A stretch of DNA of 64,000 bases from JAKFEW01 sp036675505. Lineage in GTDB: Bacteria; Cyanobacteriota; Sericytochromatia; S15B-MN24; JAQBPE01. Below are positions 48,194-56,294 of the stretch, in pieces. The stretch lies in NCBI GenBank assembly GCA_036675505.1, contig JAKFEW010000058.1, positions 62,001 through 126,000 on the forward strand. Direction: 5' to 3'. The notes below the pieces were generated by a model. That model worked only from the letters and a program-made list of their open reading frames with translations. It searched no databases and had not been told where the DNA came from. Position 1 is the stretch's first letter; every line of letters begins with the position of its first letter. Position numbers and translations under genes: made by a program.

Positions 48194-50212
48194 TCAACGC
48201 TTGCCGGCGACCTTCTTCGAGCGGGATAGCCCACGTTCGGCTTCCCAATCGTCCGGATCGATCTTGAGCGCTGCGGCGTAAGCTTCCATCGCGTCGATGG
48301 GCAGTTGCATGGCCTCGAGCAGGCTGCCGAGCTGGCGGTGGAGGAAGCCGAGGTTCGGGCGGATGGCGATCGCCTGCTCGAACGCGTCGCGGGCCGCGCT
48401 GAAAGTCTGCAGCTGGCGGTAGATGCGGCCGAGCCAGGCGTACGCCGAGTAGGCGTTGGGGTCGACCGAGATCGCATGCCTGGCCGCCTGGATCGCGTCC
48501 TCGTATTGGCGCGCGCCGAAGCTGCACTCGATCAGGCGCTGGCAGGTCACCAGGTCGCGCGGGTTCACCTCGAGCGCGCGGCGATAATGCGCGACCGCGG
48601 CCGCCTGGTCCTCCATCGCGAGCGCCACGTCGCCCATGTGCCGGTACAGGTAGGTGTCCTGCACGTTCAGGTCCGCCGCGCGCTGGAACGCGCCGAGCGC
48701 GTCCTCGAGCTCGCCCTCCTTCTGGTAGGCCCGGCCGAGCGTCATCCAGGCGTCGCCGAGGTCGGGATCGAGCTCGAGCGACTTCCGCAAGATCCGCACA
48801 GCGTGGGTGAGCTTGTCCTGGCTCAGCGCCAGGGTGCCGAGCAGCGCCATCAGCGGCGCCGAGGCCGGCGCGCGGGCGAGCCCGCGCTGGCACGTCTCGA
48901 TCGCCGCGTCCGTGCGGCCCTGCTTGAGCTGGGCGTGCGCGAGCCAGGCGCTCGCGACCTCGAAGTTCGGGTCGTTGTCGCGCACCTTGCGGTAATACAT
49001 CGCCGCCTTGCGGAACTCGCCGTTCTTGAAGGCGTCGTGGCCCTGGTCGAGGTACCGCGCGGAGCGCGAGCGCCCGCCGATCTCGAACTTCCAGATCTTG
49101 ATGGGCGGCAGCCGGCCGTTGCGCAGCGAGTCCACCGCCCAGAGGGAGTAGGTGGTGAGGATGTTCGCGAGCGCCCCGGGCGCCAGCGGCCGCTTGCGCC
49201 AGAGCTTGCGGAACGCGACCAGCGCGGGCCGGAAGTCTTGCTGGCACAGATAGGTGCAGCCCAGCGTCTCGAGCGACTGCGCGTCGTTCGGGTCGGCGTA
49301 CAGCGCCTTCTGGAGCAGGTACTCGGCCTTGTCGAATTCCTTGAGCCGGAAGTGGTAGAGGCCGGCGCGGGCCGTCACGCCCGGCGCGTCCGGGTTGCGC
49401 CCGAGCAGGTCGGCGATCAGCGCCATCGCCAGGTCGCGGCGGCCGGACTCCATATAGGCCTCGGCGAGGTCCAGCACGGCCGAGAGGTCGGCCGGCTCGA
49501 TCTCGGTGACCTTGCGGATCGCCGGCACCGCCGCCTCGTAGTTGCGGGCGCGCAGGAACAGCTTCGCGAGCCCGCGCCAGGCCTGGACGCTGCGCGGTGC
49601 CTGGCTCAGCGCCTCTTCGAAGCGCCGCTTGGCCTCGTCGTCGTTGCGCAGCTCGAACTCGCACCAGCCGAGCTCTATGCGGGCCTCGAGCGCCCCCGGC
49701 TGGATCTCCAGCGCCTGGCGCAGCGACTCGGCCGCCCGCTTGGGCTCGCGGGCCTGGCGCCGCAGGCGGCCGAGCAGGGTCAGGAAGTCCGGGTTGTTGG
49801 ACTGCATGGCGAGCAGGCGCTCGACGAGGCGGATGCCCGAAGCGGGCTCACGCAGCTCGAGGTGGATCATCGCCGCGCTGAACAGGGAGCCGGCGTCGTT
49901 GGGCTGGCGCGCGATGACCTCCTCGAGGTACTCGAGCGCCTTGCGCAGGTGCCCGAGCTCGAAGTGGATCTTGGCGAGGCCCTCGAACGCCGGCACGAAG
50001 TCGGGATCGAGCTCGAGGGCCTTGCGCAGCCAGCCGCGCGCCGGCTCGAGGTCGCCCAGCTCGAAGCACACGGCCGCCAGGTTCTGGCAGATCTCCGGAC
50101 GCTCGTCTTCTTCCGCGGCGAGCTCGAAGAACTCGCGCGCTTTATTGTAATGGCCTGTATCGAGGGCGCGTTGACCCTCGCCTACTAGGCGATCGGCGGT
50201 GAGGACGTCCAT
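48194..50212 (-). CDS. Large tetratricopeptide-repeat protein
   Basis: A 672-residue, almost entirely TPR cytoplasmic protein without signal peptide. About 17 repeats can be followed from residue 10 to the end, with canonical units such as ICQNLAAVCFELGDLEPARG, FEGLAKIHFELGHLRKALEY and AYAWLGRIYRQLQTFSAARD. It is probably a scaffold for protein complexes. ATG 50212 (MDVLTADRLVGEGQRALDTG) is taken as the start, since the 16 residues before it are Gly/Pro-rich and lack TPR character. Nothing links it to a specific pathway. Confidence 0.88.
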   Translation of the reverse strand: MDVLTADRLVGEGQRALDTGHYNKAREFFELAAEEDERPEICQNLAAVCFELGDLEPARGWLRKALELDPDFVPAFEGLAKIHFELGHLRKALEYLEEVIARQPNDAGSLFSAAMIHLELREPASGIRLVERLLAMQSNNPDFLTLLGRLRRQAREPKRAAESLRQALEIQPGALEARIELGWCEFELRNDDEAKRRFEEALSQAPRSVQAWRGLAKLFLRARNYEAAVPAIRKVTEIEPADLSAVLDLAEAYMESGRRDLAMALIADLLGRNPDAPGVTARAGLYHFRLKEFDKAEYLLQKALYADPNDAQSLETLGCTYLCQQDFRPALVAFRKLWRKRPLAPGALANILTTYSLWAVDSLRNGRLPPIKIWKFEIGGRSRSARYLDQGHDAFKNGEFRKAAMYYRKVRDNDPNFEVASAWLAHAQLKQGRTDAAIETCQRGLARAPASAPLMALLGTLALSQDKLTHAVRILRKSLELDPDLGDAWMTLGRAYQKEGELEDALGAFQRAADLNVQDTYLYRHMGDVALAMEDQAAAVAHYRRALEVNPRDLVTCQRLIECSFGARQYEDAIQAARHAISVDPNAYSAYAWLGRIYRQLQTFSAARDAFEQAIAIRPNLGFLHRQLGSLLEAMQLPIDAMEAYAAALKIDPDDWEAERGLSRSKKVAGKR

Positions 50213-50360
50213 GTCTTCTCTGCCGGGGCCCCCTCCCCCGAAAGGGCCCACGCTCGGCACGGGCTATATACCCACCTGGGCTGGTTGGTTGCCTGGGGTT
50301 TGGCTGAAGGGAGCTGGCTTGATCTTCGGCAGGCGGGCGGGCCGGCTTTAGAAATGGAGT

Positions 50361-50435
50361 GCCGCCACTGGGACTCGAACCCAGACGTAACCGGTGTTTT
50401 AAGCACCGTGACTCTACCAATTGGTCTATGGCGGC
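50361..50435 (-). tRNA. tRNA-like gene with anticodon UAA (Leu by anticodon), short variable loop
   Basis: A 75-nt cloverleaf on the minus strand: acceptor GCCGCCA/TGGCGGC, D-arm with AATTGGTA (one C-A mismatch in the stem), anticodon stem CGGTG/CACCG with loop CTTAAAA (anticodon UAA), a 7-nt variable region, T-arm CTGGG-TTCGAGT-CCCAG, discriminator A next, no encoded CCA. The anticodon and A73 point to leucine, but bacterial tRNA-Leu normally has a long variable arm, which is absent. It begins 3 bases after the stop of the HNH endonuclease gene. Confidence 0.75.
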
Positions 50436-50438
50436 AAA

Positions 50439-50912
50439 TTAATACGTTCCTCTATTTCTGCCTCGATAAGTCGGTGTCATCGCATGACAATTCGGGCAGA
50501 GTAGCCTGATATTATCAAGTCTGTTATCATTATTTTTCCCGTTTATATGGTCCAATTCCAATGCAATTGAACTTCCCATCCATTCACTGAGACCACAACA
50601 ACTACACTTGGCAGTGAAAATACCTTCACTTATTAAACGTCTTTTTAAATTATGATTTGAAGACCTAAATGGCGACTCTTGCAACAGGTATGCCTCAAGC
50701 GGGCGCTTGGGCCCAATGACGACGCCTTTTGCCCATTTCTGACCTTGTAGATGTGAGTAGTCGATGTCGAGCTTTTCAAGTCGCAGCCTGAGGTGTTTAT
50801 AGTTGCCCCCGGCGGGCCGTAGTCCTAACGTCGTCAAGACTTGGGCGAAGCTCCGCGCTCCGGCGACGGCTGCGCGAAGGTCTTCAACAGTGTAGCCTGC
50901 ACGTCGGGACAT
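50439..50912 (-). CDS. HNH homing-type endonuclease
   Basis: A 157-residue protein. The N-terminal half is helical with a DNA-binding-like repeat (SFAQVLTTLGLRPAGGNYKHLR) and SHLQGQKWAKG. The C-terminal half is an HNH nuclease with zinc ligands Cys103/Cys106 and Cys139/Cys142 and the motif LDHINGKNNDNRLDN...CPNCH. This type is often found next to tRNA genes. The C-terminal coding half is AT-rich with TTA codons, unlike its surroundings, while the N-terminal half is closer to host composition. ATG 50912 lies 8 bases after TATGAT, with no Shine-Dalgarno. Likely a mobile element fused in position to the adjacent tRNA. Confidence 0.88.
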   Translation of the reverse strand: MSRRAGYTVEDLRAAVAGARSFAQVLTTLGLRPAGGNYKHLRLRLEKLDIDYSHLQGQKWAKGVVIGPKRPLEAYLLQESPFRSSNHNLKRRLISEGIFTAKCSCCGLSEWMGSSIALELDHINGKNNDNRLDNIRLLCPNCHAMTPTYRGRNRGTY

Positions 50913-51017
50913 ACGGGTCAATCATACCACCCGTTATGTCATAGAAAGTTAATACCTTCACGTTAAGCGAGCAGTATTCCACCAAACGTGTCCCGAACGC
51001 ATGCCTCAGCCCTGCCT

Positions 51018-53066
51018 TCAGGACGTCGCTTCAGCACCCTCACGGGCGCCGTCGCCGGTCGCATCGTCGTCTGCCTTGTCGTCCCCGCCCTCAGCCGGCG
51101 AGGCGTCCGGCGAATCGTCAGCGGCCTCAGACGGCACGACCACCGGCGCGGCCGAAGGTGCCGCGGAAGGCGCCGCGGAAGGCTGGGGCTCGGCGCCCGG
51201 CTTCTTCCTGCGCTCCGGCGGCGGCACGTCCTTCACGCCGAGCTTCCGGAGCTGCCTGTACGCCAGCCGATAGTTCGCGTCCGAGCGGTCGTAGTAATGG
51301 ACGACGGCTTGCAAATCGGCAATCGCCTCGTCCTTGCGTCCCAGCTCGACAAACGCGCGGCCGCGAACCAGCTTGGAGCCCATGTTGAAGCCTTCGCGTT
51401 CGTACTTGTCGAACACGGCGATCACCGCCGGATAGTTCTTCTCCAGATACAGCTCGCGCATCTGGTCGAACACATGCTGCGCCTTGAAGCGATCCACCTC
51501 CGCGGCGTAGCCGAACAGCACGTCGACGCCGGTGGCGCGCTTGTCCTGCTTGTTGAGGCCCTCCGCCAGGAACGCGTAGTGGGCGGCGTGGTAAGCCGGG
51601 CACACGCTCCGATGGACGGCCGCGACCCCGACGCCGGCGGTCAGCGCCACGATGCCTACAGCGTAGGGAATGCGCCAACCCGGGGCGAGCGCGGCCGTTT
51701 CGGCCGCCGCGATGGCCTCATCGCGCCGGGTCGCCACGCCGAGCGTGACCACCAATACGATCGCGAGCGCCGTGAGCGGGATGTGGAACGGGAAGCCGAA
51801 CAGCGCAGCGACGAGCAAGGCCGTCAGCCCCCACGTGAAGCCGAACCGCTCGAGCGGTGCGAGCGACTCGTTCCGCCGGACCTCGCGGAACCAGGCCAGG
51901 AGCGCGCCGAGCATCAAGAGCAGGCCTACCAGGCCGAGTTCCACGGCGACCTGCAGCGGCTCGTTGTGCACCTGGATGAAGCGCGCGCGGCTGGATGAGC
52001 CGGGCAGCCCGTTCGGGTTGAGCTTGACCAGCTCATTCAGGCTCTCTTGCTTCCAAGCGCCGACCCCGTAGCCCTGGACCGGCCGGGCCTGCCAAAGGCT
52101 GGCGGCCGCCTTCCAGTTGACCAACCGCGATTCCACCGAGTCGTCGGCCATGAAATCGCGCGAAAGTTTGGCAGTGATGCGGCCGCTGGCGAGGCCCGCG
52201 AGCACCACCACCACCGCGGTGACGACCAGCATGGCCGCCCGCTTGCGCGGCTGCCCCCACCAGGTGCGCAGGTCGAAGATCTGCCAGGCTTTCGTCATGA
52301 TGACGGCAACCAGGAGGCCGACCACGAGGCCCAGGAGGCCCGCGCGCGAACCGGCCGCCACCAACGTGAAGAGGCCGCCGGCCAGCGCCAGCCCGAACCA
52401 GATGCGGGTGGCCAGGCGCTCGCGGGTCGCGGTCCATACAGCGAGCACCGGCACCAGCAGCGTGAGGAACTCGGCCAGGTAGTTCGGGTTGCCCAGCGTC
52501 CCGCTCACGGTCGCCCGGTGAGCCTTCGGCCCAACCACCGAAATCCAGCCGTCGAGCAAGCCGCCGGGCGTCAGGTAGGGCTTGAGGCTCCGCAACGGCA
52601 CGTGGAAGTGCTGCATCATCGCGAGGACGGCTTCCAGCCCCACCAGGGCGCCGATCAAGGCCACCACGTAGTTCCGGCGCTTGAGATCACCCTCGAGCCA
52701 ACCGAGCAGGCTCTGCCCGGCGAGCAAATAGGCGATCACCGAGGCGCCATAGGCCCAATGCGTGCTCGGGCGCGCCGTCCAGAGCGACGACAGCAGGAGC
52801 CAGGCCACGAAAACGATCATCAGCCGGCGGAAGAGCGAGCCCTCGCCGCCGCCCAGGAAACTGCGTCCCTCGAGCGACCGCGCCGCGCCGATCGCGGCGA
52901 CGACCGCCCAGGCGGCCACCACGATGAAGAACTCGGTGCCGACCTTCACGCTCTCCTGGAGGAGGTGTGGAATGACGAAGACGGGGCCGAGGATGAGGAG
53001 CGCCGTCAGGAGATAGACGGCACGATTGAGCCACTGCGCGGCGGTCTCTCGCATGGTGCTGGTCAC
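51018..53066 (-). CDS. O-antigen ligase / Wzy_C family protein with TPR tail
   Basis: A 682-residue polytopic membrane protein with about 12 hydrophobic segments. It carries the Wzy_C signature around FIQVHNEPLQVAVELGLVGLLL, preceded by a periplasmic loop with SRLVNWKAAASLWQARPVQGYG. Wzy_C proteins transfer glycans to lipid A core (WaaL) or to proteins (PglL/PilO-type O-oligosaccharyltransferases). Residues about 490-600 are TPR-like (LVRGRAFVELGRKDEAIADL), and the C-terminus is a Pro/Ala/Asp-rich tail. It overlaps the TPR gene upstream (GTGA) and ends an operon of lipoproteins with Ala/Ser/Thr/Pro-rich linkers, so a protein glycosylation role is plausible but unproven. Confidence 0.87.
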   Translation of the reverse strand: MTSTMRETAAQWLNRAVYLLTALLILGPVFVIPHLLQESVKVGTEFFIVVAAWAVVAAIGAARSLEGRSFLGGGEGSLFRRLMIVFVAWLLLSSLWTARPSTHWAYGASVIAYLLAGQSLLGWLEGDLKRRNYVVALIGALVGLEAVLAMMQHFHVPLRSLKPYLTPGGLLDGWISVVGPKAHRATVSGTLGNPNYLAEFLTLLVPVLAVWTATRERLATRIWFGLALAGGLFTLVAAGSRAGLLGLVVGLLVAVIMTKAWQIFDLRTWWGQPRKRAAMLVVTAVVVVLAGLASGRITAKLSRDFMADDSVESRLVNWKAAASLWQARPVQGYGVGAWKQESLNELVKLNPNGLPGSSSRARFIQVHNEPLQVAVELGLVGLLLMLGALLAWFREVRRNESLAPLERFGFTWGLTALLVAALFGFPFHIPLTALAIVLVVTLGVATRRDEAIAAAETAALAPGWRIPYAVGIVALTAGVGVAAVHRSVCPAYHAAHYAFLAEGLNKQDKRATGVDVLFGYAAEVDRFKAQHVFDQMRELYLEKNYPAVIAVFDKYEREGFNMGSKLVRGRAFVELGRKDEAIADLQAVVHYYDRSDANYRLAYRQLRKLGVKDVPPPERRKKPGAEPQPSAAPSAAPSAAPVVVPSEAADDSPDASPAEGGDDKADDDATGDGAREGAEATS

Positions 53067-53674
53067 TTCGATTTCTTCGGGCTGGGGCTGGCGGACGGCG
53101 AGCTTTGCGGAACGTCGCCGAGCTGTTCGTTCAACTGCTTCAACCGCTTCTCGGCGTGCTTGCGGCGCGGCGAGCGCTGGGGCAGCATCGCCAGGTATTC
53201 CTTGACGTACACGCGGGCCTGCGGGTAGTGCATCCGCGAGATCTCGACTTCGGCGAGGTTGTTGATGAACCGCGGGTCCTGCGGGTGCGCCTTGCGGAGC
53301 TCCTGGTAGATCGCCACGGCGTCGTTGTAGCGCTTGGCTTTCTGGTACGCCACCGCCAGCGCGAGCTTGATCTCGACGTTGTCGGGTTCCTTGGCGAGCG
53401 CGATTTTCAGGCGCTTCTCGGCCTCGTCGAAGCGCTTGGTCTGGTAGGCCGCCACGCCGACTGCGAAGTTCGCGCGCGCGTTGTCGGGGTCCTCACGCAG
53501 CACGTCGCCGAAGACGCGGCCCGCGCGATCGTCCATCTTCAGCTTCCAGAGCGCGATTCCCGCTTCGGCCCTGACCTCGAGGGGAGGGGGCGGCGGCGCG
53601 GGGACCCGCAGGAGCAAGCCGCCGAATACGACCAGGAAAAGCGGGGACGCGAGGACGAGGAGGCGCGGGTGCAT
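53063..53674 (-). CDS. Membrane-anchored TPR protein
   Basis: A 203-residue protein with an N-terminal signal anchor (MHPRLLVLASPLFLVVFGGL), a Pro-rich stretch and four TPR-like units (GRVFGDVLREDPDNARANFA, AEKRLKIALAKEPDNVEIKL, AVAIYQELRKAHPQDPRFIN, YVKEYLAMLPQRSPRRKHAE). The tail is Ser/Pro/Lys. It sits between the beta-propeller lipoprotein and the Wzy_C ligase, overlapping the latter by 4 bases, and may help present substrates to the ligase. Confidence 0.82.
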   Translation of the reverse strand: MHPRLLVLASPLFLVVFGGLLLRVPAPPPPPLEVRAEAGIALWKLKMDDRAGRVFGDVLREDPDNARANFAVGVAAYQTKRFDEAEKRLKIALAKEPDNVEIKLALAVAYQKAKRYNDAVAIYQELRKAHPQDPRFINNLAEVEISRMHYPQARVYVKEYLAMLPQRSPRRKHAEKRLKQLNEQLGDVPQSSPSASPSPKKSK

Positions 53675-53681
53675 GAATCCG

Positions 53682-54851
53682 TCAATCGAAAGTGAAGATG
53701 CCGGTGGTGGTCTGGAGGTCGGCGGCGATCGCGCTGCCGGCGAGGATGACGCGGTTCTCGGCGTCGAAGGTGAGGCCGTCGACCGAGAAGATCTTCTCGC
53801 CGCTGGCGAGCGTGAGGTCCGTCTCGCCGGCCGCCTCGCCGGAAGGCGCGTACCGGCGGAGCTTGGCCGGCTCTGCGCCTGTACTCTCCGTCACGAGCAA
53901 GAGGTTGCCCGCCGGATCGGTCCAGACGTGGTCCGGGATCCGCGGCAACGGGATCGGCAGGTCGGCGAGCTGCTGATCCTTCGTGAGGCGCTTCACGCCG
54001 AGCGTCGTGGTGGTCGAGCCCACGAGGTATAGCACGCCGCCGGGCGCGAGCGCCATATGCTTCGTGGGTTCGAAGGGGTCCCGGATCCGGAAGTTCGCCT
54101 CGGGCGGCTCGTCTTCCTCGGCGCGTATATACAGGATCTCGCGATCCCGCGTATCGCCTTCCAGCGCGTCCGGATCGAGCCGGATGACGCCCAGCGTGAA
54201 GACGTCGCCATCGGCGCCCAGCGCGGCGAGCCCCGCCCGCTCGAGCCCGGTGCTCGGCAGCCGCGTGGCGTCCAGCACCGTGGCGGTATAGAGGCGCCGC
54301 AGCGAGAAATCCTCGTCCTCGAGGTAGGTGAACGCCGGCACGCCGGCCAGATCGAAGGCGAGGCCGTCGACCGCCTCCGGCGCCTCTTCGGAGGCTTTGT
54401 GCAGGTCGACCGCCGCCTCGAAGGTGCCGTCCCGGTTGAACCGCCGCAGCAGGTAGCGGCGATCCGTGGCGTCGTCGTCCGTCGCGTCGATCACGTAGAT
54501 CTGGTTGCGGCCGACGTCGAAATGAAGGCCGCCGATGTTGTTGAAGTCGTACTTGCGGAGCAGCTTGCCCTTTGTCAGATCCAGCGTACCTGCAGGCGCC
54601 GGCGTGGCGGCGGCCGGTGAGGCCGAAGCGGACGCCACGGCGCTCGGCGCCACGCTCGGCGCAGGCGTCGCCGCGGTTGGCGCCGAAGGGCTCGCCGTGG
54701 GCCCCGGCGCGGCAAACGCCGACGCAGTGGGCGCGGTCGGGCTCGCTGCGGGTGAAGGCGACGGCGTCACCACTACAGGAACCGAGGGTGAGCAGGCCGT
54801 CGCGCCTACCGCCAGGGCGAGGACCGCGAGGGGGAGACGGAAATTATGCAT
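53682..54851 (-). CDS. Lipoprotein with Ala/Ser/Pro-rich linker and propeller-like domain
   Basis: A 389-residue lipoprotein (MHNFRLPLAVLALAVGATAC). Residues 20-90 are an extremely Ala/Ser/Pro/Thr-rich linker. The rest is a beta-propeller-like domain with periodic units such as DLTKGKLLRKYDFNNIGGLHF, IYVIDATDDDATDRRYLLR and GNLLLVTESTGAEPAKLRRY, an SGL/NHL-like repeat pattern. It is 3 bases after the Ig-like lipoprotein at 54855 and 7 bases before the TPR gene, inside one operon. Confidence 0.8.
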   Translation of the reverse strand: MHNFRLPLAVLALAVGATACSPSVPVVVTPSPSPAASPTAPTASAFAAPGPTASPSAPTAATPAPSVAPSAVASASASPAAATPAPAGTLDLTKGKLLRKYDFNNIGGLHFDVGRNQIYVIDATDDDATDRRYLLRRFNRDGTFEAAVDLHKASEEAPEAVDGLAFDLAGVPAFTYLEDEDFSLRRLYTATVLDATRLPSTGLERAGLAALGADGDVFTLGVIRLDPDALEGDTRDREILYIRAEEDEPPEANFRIRDPFEPTKHMALAPGGVLYLVGSTTTTLGVKRLTKDQQLADLPIPLPRIPDHVWTDPAGNLLLVTESTGAEPAKLRRYAPSGEAAGETDLTLASGEKIFSVDGLTFDAENRVILAGSAIAADLQTTTGIFTFD

Positions 54852-54854
54852 CGC

Positions 54855-56294
54855 TCAACCCCCGACGATCCGACCGCCGAGGCGGTTGCGTTTGGGGTCC
54901 GGCGGGTTGCCGACCGGGTCCTGGGCATCGGGGGTGAGGGTCACTTCCACGAACTCGAATTCCTCGAAGTAGTTGAGCGGGTAGTGAAGGTACACGATGC
55001 GCGGATCGAGGTAATCCACTTCGACCTTGCGGGCCCTCAGCCCTTCGCTGACCGGCTCGAGGTTCTTGCCGTCCACGTTGCGGGTCACGTTCAGAATCAC
55101 GAACGGCCGGTCCTTGTCGAGCCTGGTCCACTCGGTTTCTTTGCGGTCCTGCGCCACGCTCATCGGCTCGCTGAAGGTCAGCGTGAGGACGTCCGCGTCC
55201 CCATCCTCGAACTCCTCGTTGACGTTGAGTTCCACGCGCTCGAGCGCCGGCGGCGTCTCATCGCGCCCGGCCTTGAAGGTGAAGGCCCCGTCATGCGACA
55301 GGCGCCAGCGGCGATCCTGGACGTAGTAACCGAAGTCCTCATCGGTCAGCATCTCGGCCGCCGGCGGGAAGATGTTCGGCCGCCTGAACGCGAACTCCGC
55401 GCGGCCACGCCCGAGCGCGTTGCCATCCTTGTCCTCGACGCCCATGTCGGTCCACTCGAACTCGCGGGTGATCGGATCCTGGGTATCCAGGATCCGCTGG
55501 ATGAGCTTCACCGAGTAGGTGGTGTCGGTCGCGCCGCTCGCGAGGTAGGGACCGTCGTACTGGAATGTGTAGACCTGGCCATCCGCCGACCACTTCGAGG
55601 TCGTGCGCAAGCGCGCGTCGCCCGAGGGGCCTGTGCGCAGGAACTCGGTGTCCTGGCCGGCGCGCAGCGCGAAGATCTCGTCGAAGTTCTCCTGCGAGTC
55701 TTTCGGCAGCGGCTCGCTCAGGTGGACCCGCAAGGTCAGAGGCCCGCCGGGCCCCGCCTCCTCGACTTCGACGTGGTCGATCTCGGGCGTGTCGGCCAGC
55801 CAGAACGGGTTGGCCTGGTCGCCGATCGAAGGCCCGAAGTTGAGGACCATGTTCGCCTGGACCTTCACGGCCTGGCTGCGGTTCGTGTGGCCGGGCTTGG
55901 TGGTCGTGATCGTGTAGTCGCCCGGCGCCAGGTCGAGGAAGTAACTGCCGTCCTTGTCGGTCTGCGCGGTCGTGACGACGGTCTCGCCGCGCTTCGCGGT
56001 GACCGGCACGCCGGGCATGAGATCGCGGTCGATGTTTGCCACGAGCCCGGACACGCGAAAGAGACTCGGCGCGACGGAGGCTCCGGGCGCGGGACTCCCG
56101 GTAGCGGGGGTCGCGGAAGCGCCGGGGACAGGTGCGATCGAGGCGGCCGGCGCGGCCGTAGGCGCCGCGCTCCCGGTCACCGTGCCCGAAGGCGTCGGAC
56201 CGGTGGGGGCGCCGCTTGGCGCGCAACCGGCCGCAACCACCATCAACGTCGCCGCGAGCCCGATCGGGCGGGCCATCATCGCACGAACAGCCAT
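54855..56294 (-). CDS. Surface-lipoprotein paralogue 1 of 5 (CarboxypepD_reg plus Ig-like)
   Basis: A 479-residue lipoprotein: signal with lipobox AAGC, an Ala/Ser/Thr/Pro linker, a carboxypeptidase-regulatory-like domain (GLVANIDRDLMPGVPVTAKRG, DKDGSYFLDLAPGDYTIT), then tandem bacterial Ig/SwmB-like domains marked by FWLADTPEIDHV, LTLRVHLSEPLP and VLTLTFSEPMSVAQD. It starts by overlapping the stop of the next paralogue (TGATG). The array of five shares this plan. Likely a surface adhesin- or scaffold-type protein (inference). Confidence 0.82.
   Translation of the reverse strand: MAVRAMMARPIGLAATLMVVAAGCAPSGAPTGPTPSGTVTGSAAPTAAPAASIAPVPGASATPATGSPAPGASVAPSLFRVSGLVANIDRDLMPGVPVTAKRGETVVTTAQTDKDGSYFLDLAPGDYTITTTKPGHTNRSQAVKVQANMVLNFGPSIGDQANPFWLADTPEIDHVEVEEAGPGGPLTLRVHLSEPLPKDSQENFDEIFALRAGQDTEFLRTGPSGDARLRTTSKWSADGQVYTFQYDGPYLASGATDTTYSVKLIQRILDTQDPITREFEWTDMGVEDKDGNALGRGRAEFAFRRPNIFPPAAEMLTDEDFGYYVQDRRWRLSHDGAFTFKAGRDETPPALERVELNVNEEFEDGDADVLTLTFSEPMSVAQDRKETEWTRLDKDRPFVILNVTRNVDGKNLEPVSEGLRARKVEVDYLDPRIVYLHYPLNYFEEFEFVEVTLTPDAQDPVGNPPDPKRNRLGGRIVGG

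Noticed and set aside
48305..50188. 627-residue plus-strand open frame
   Set aside because: Antisense to the TPR gene; composition is that of a GC-bias shadow frame.
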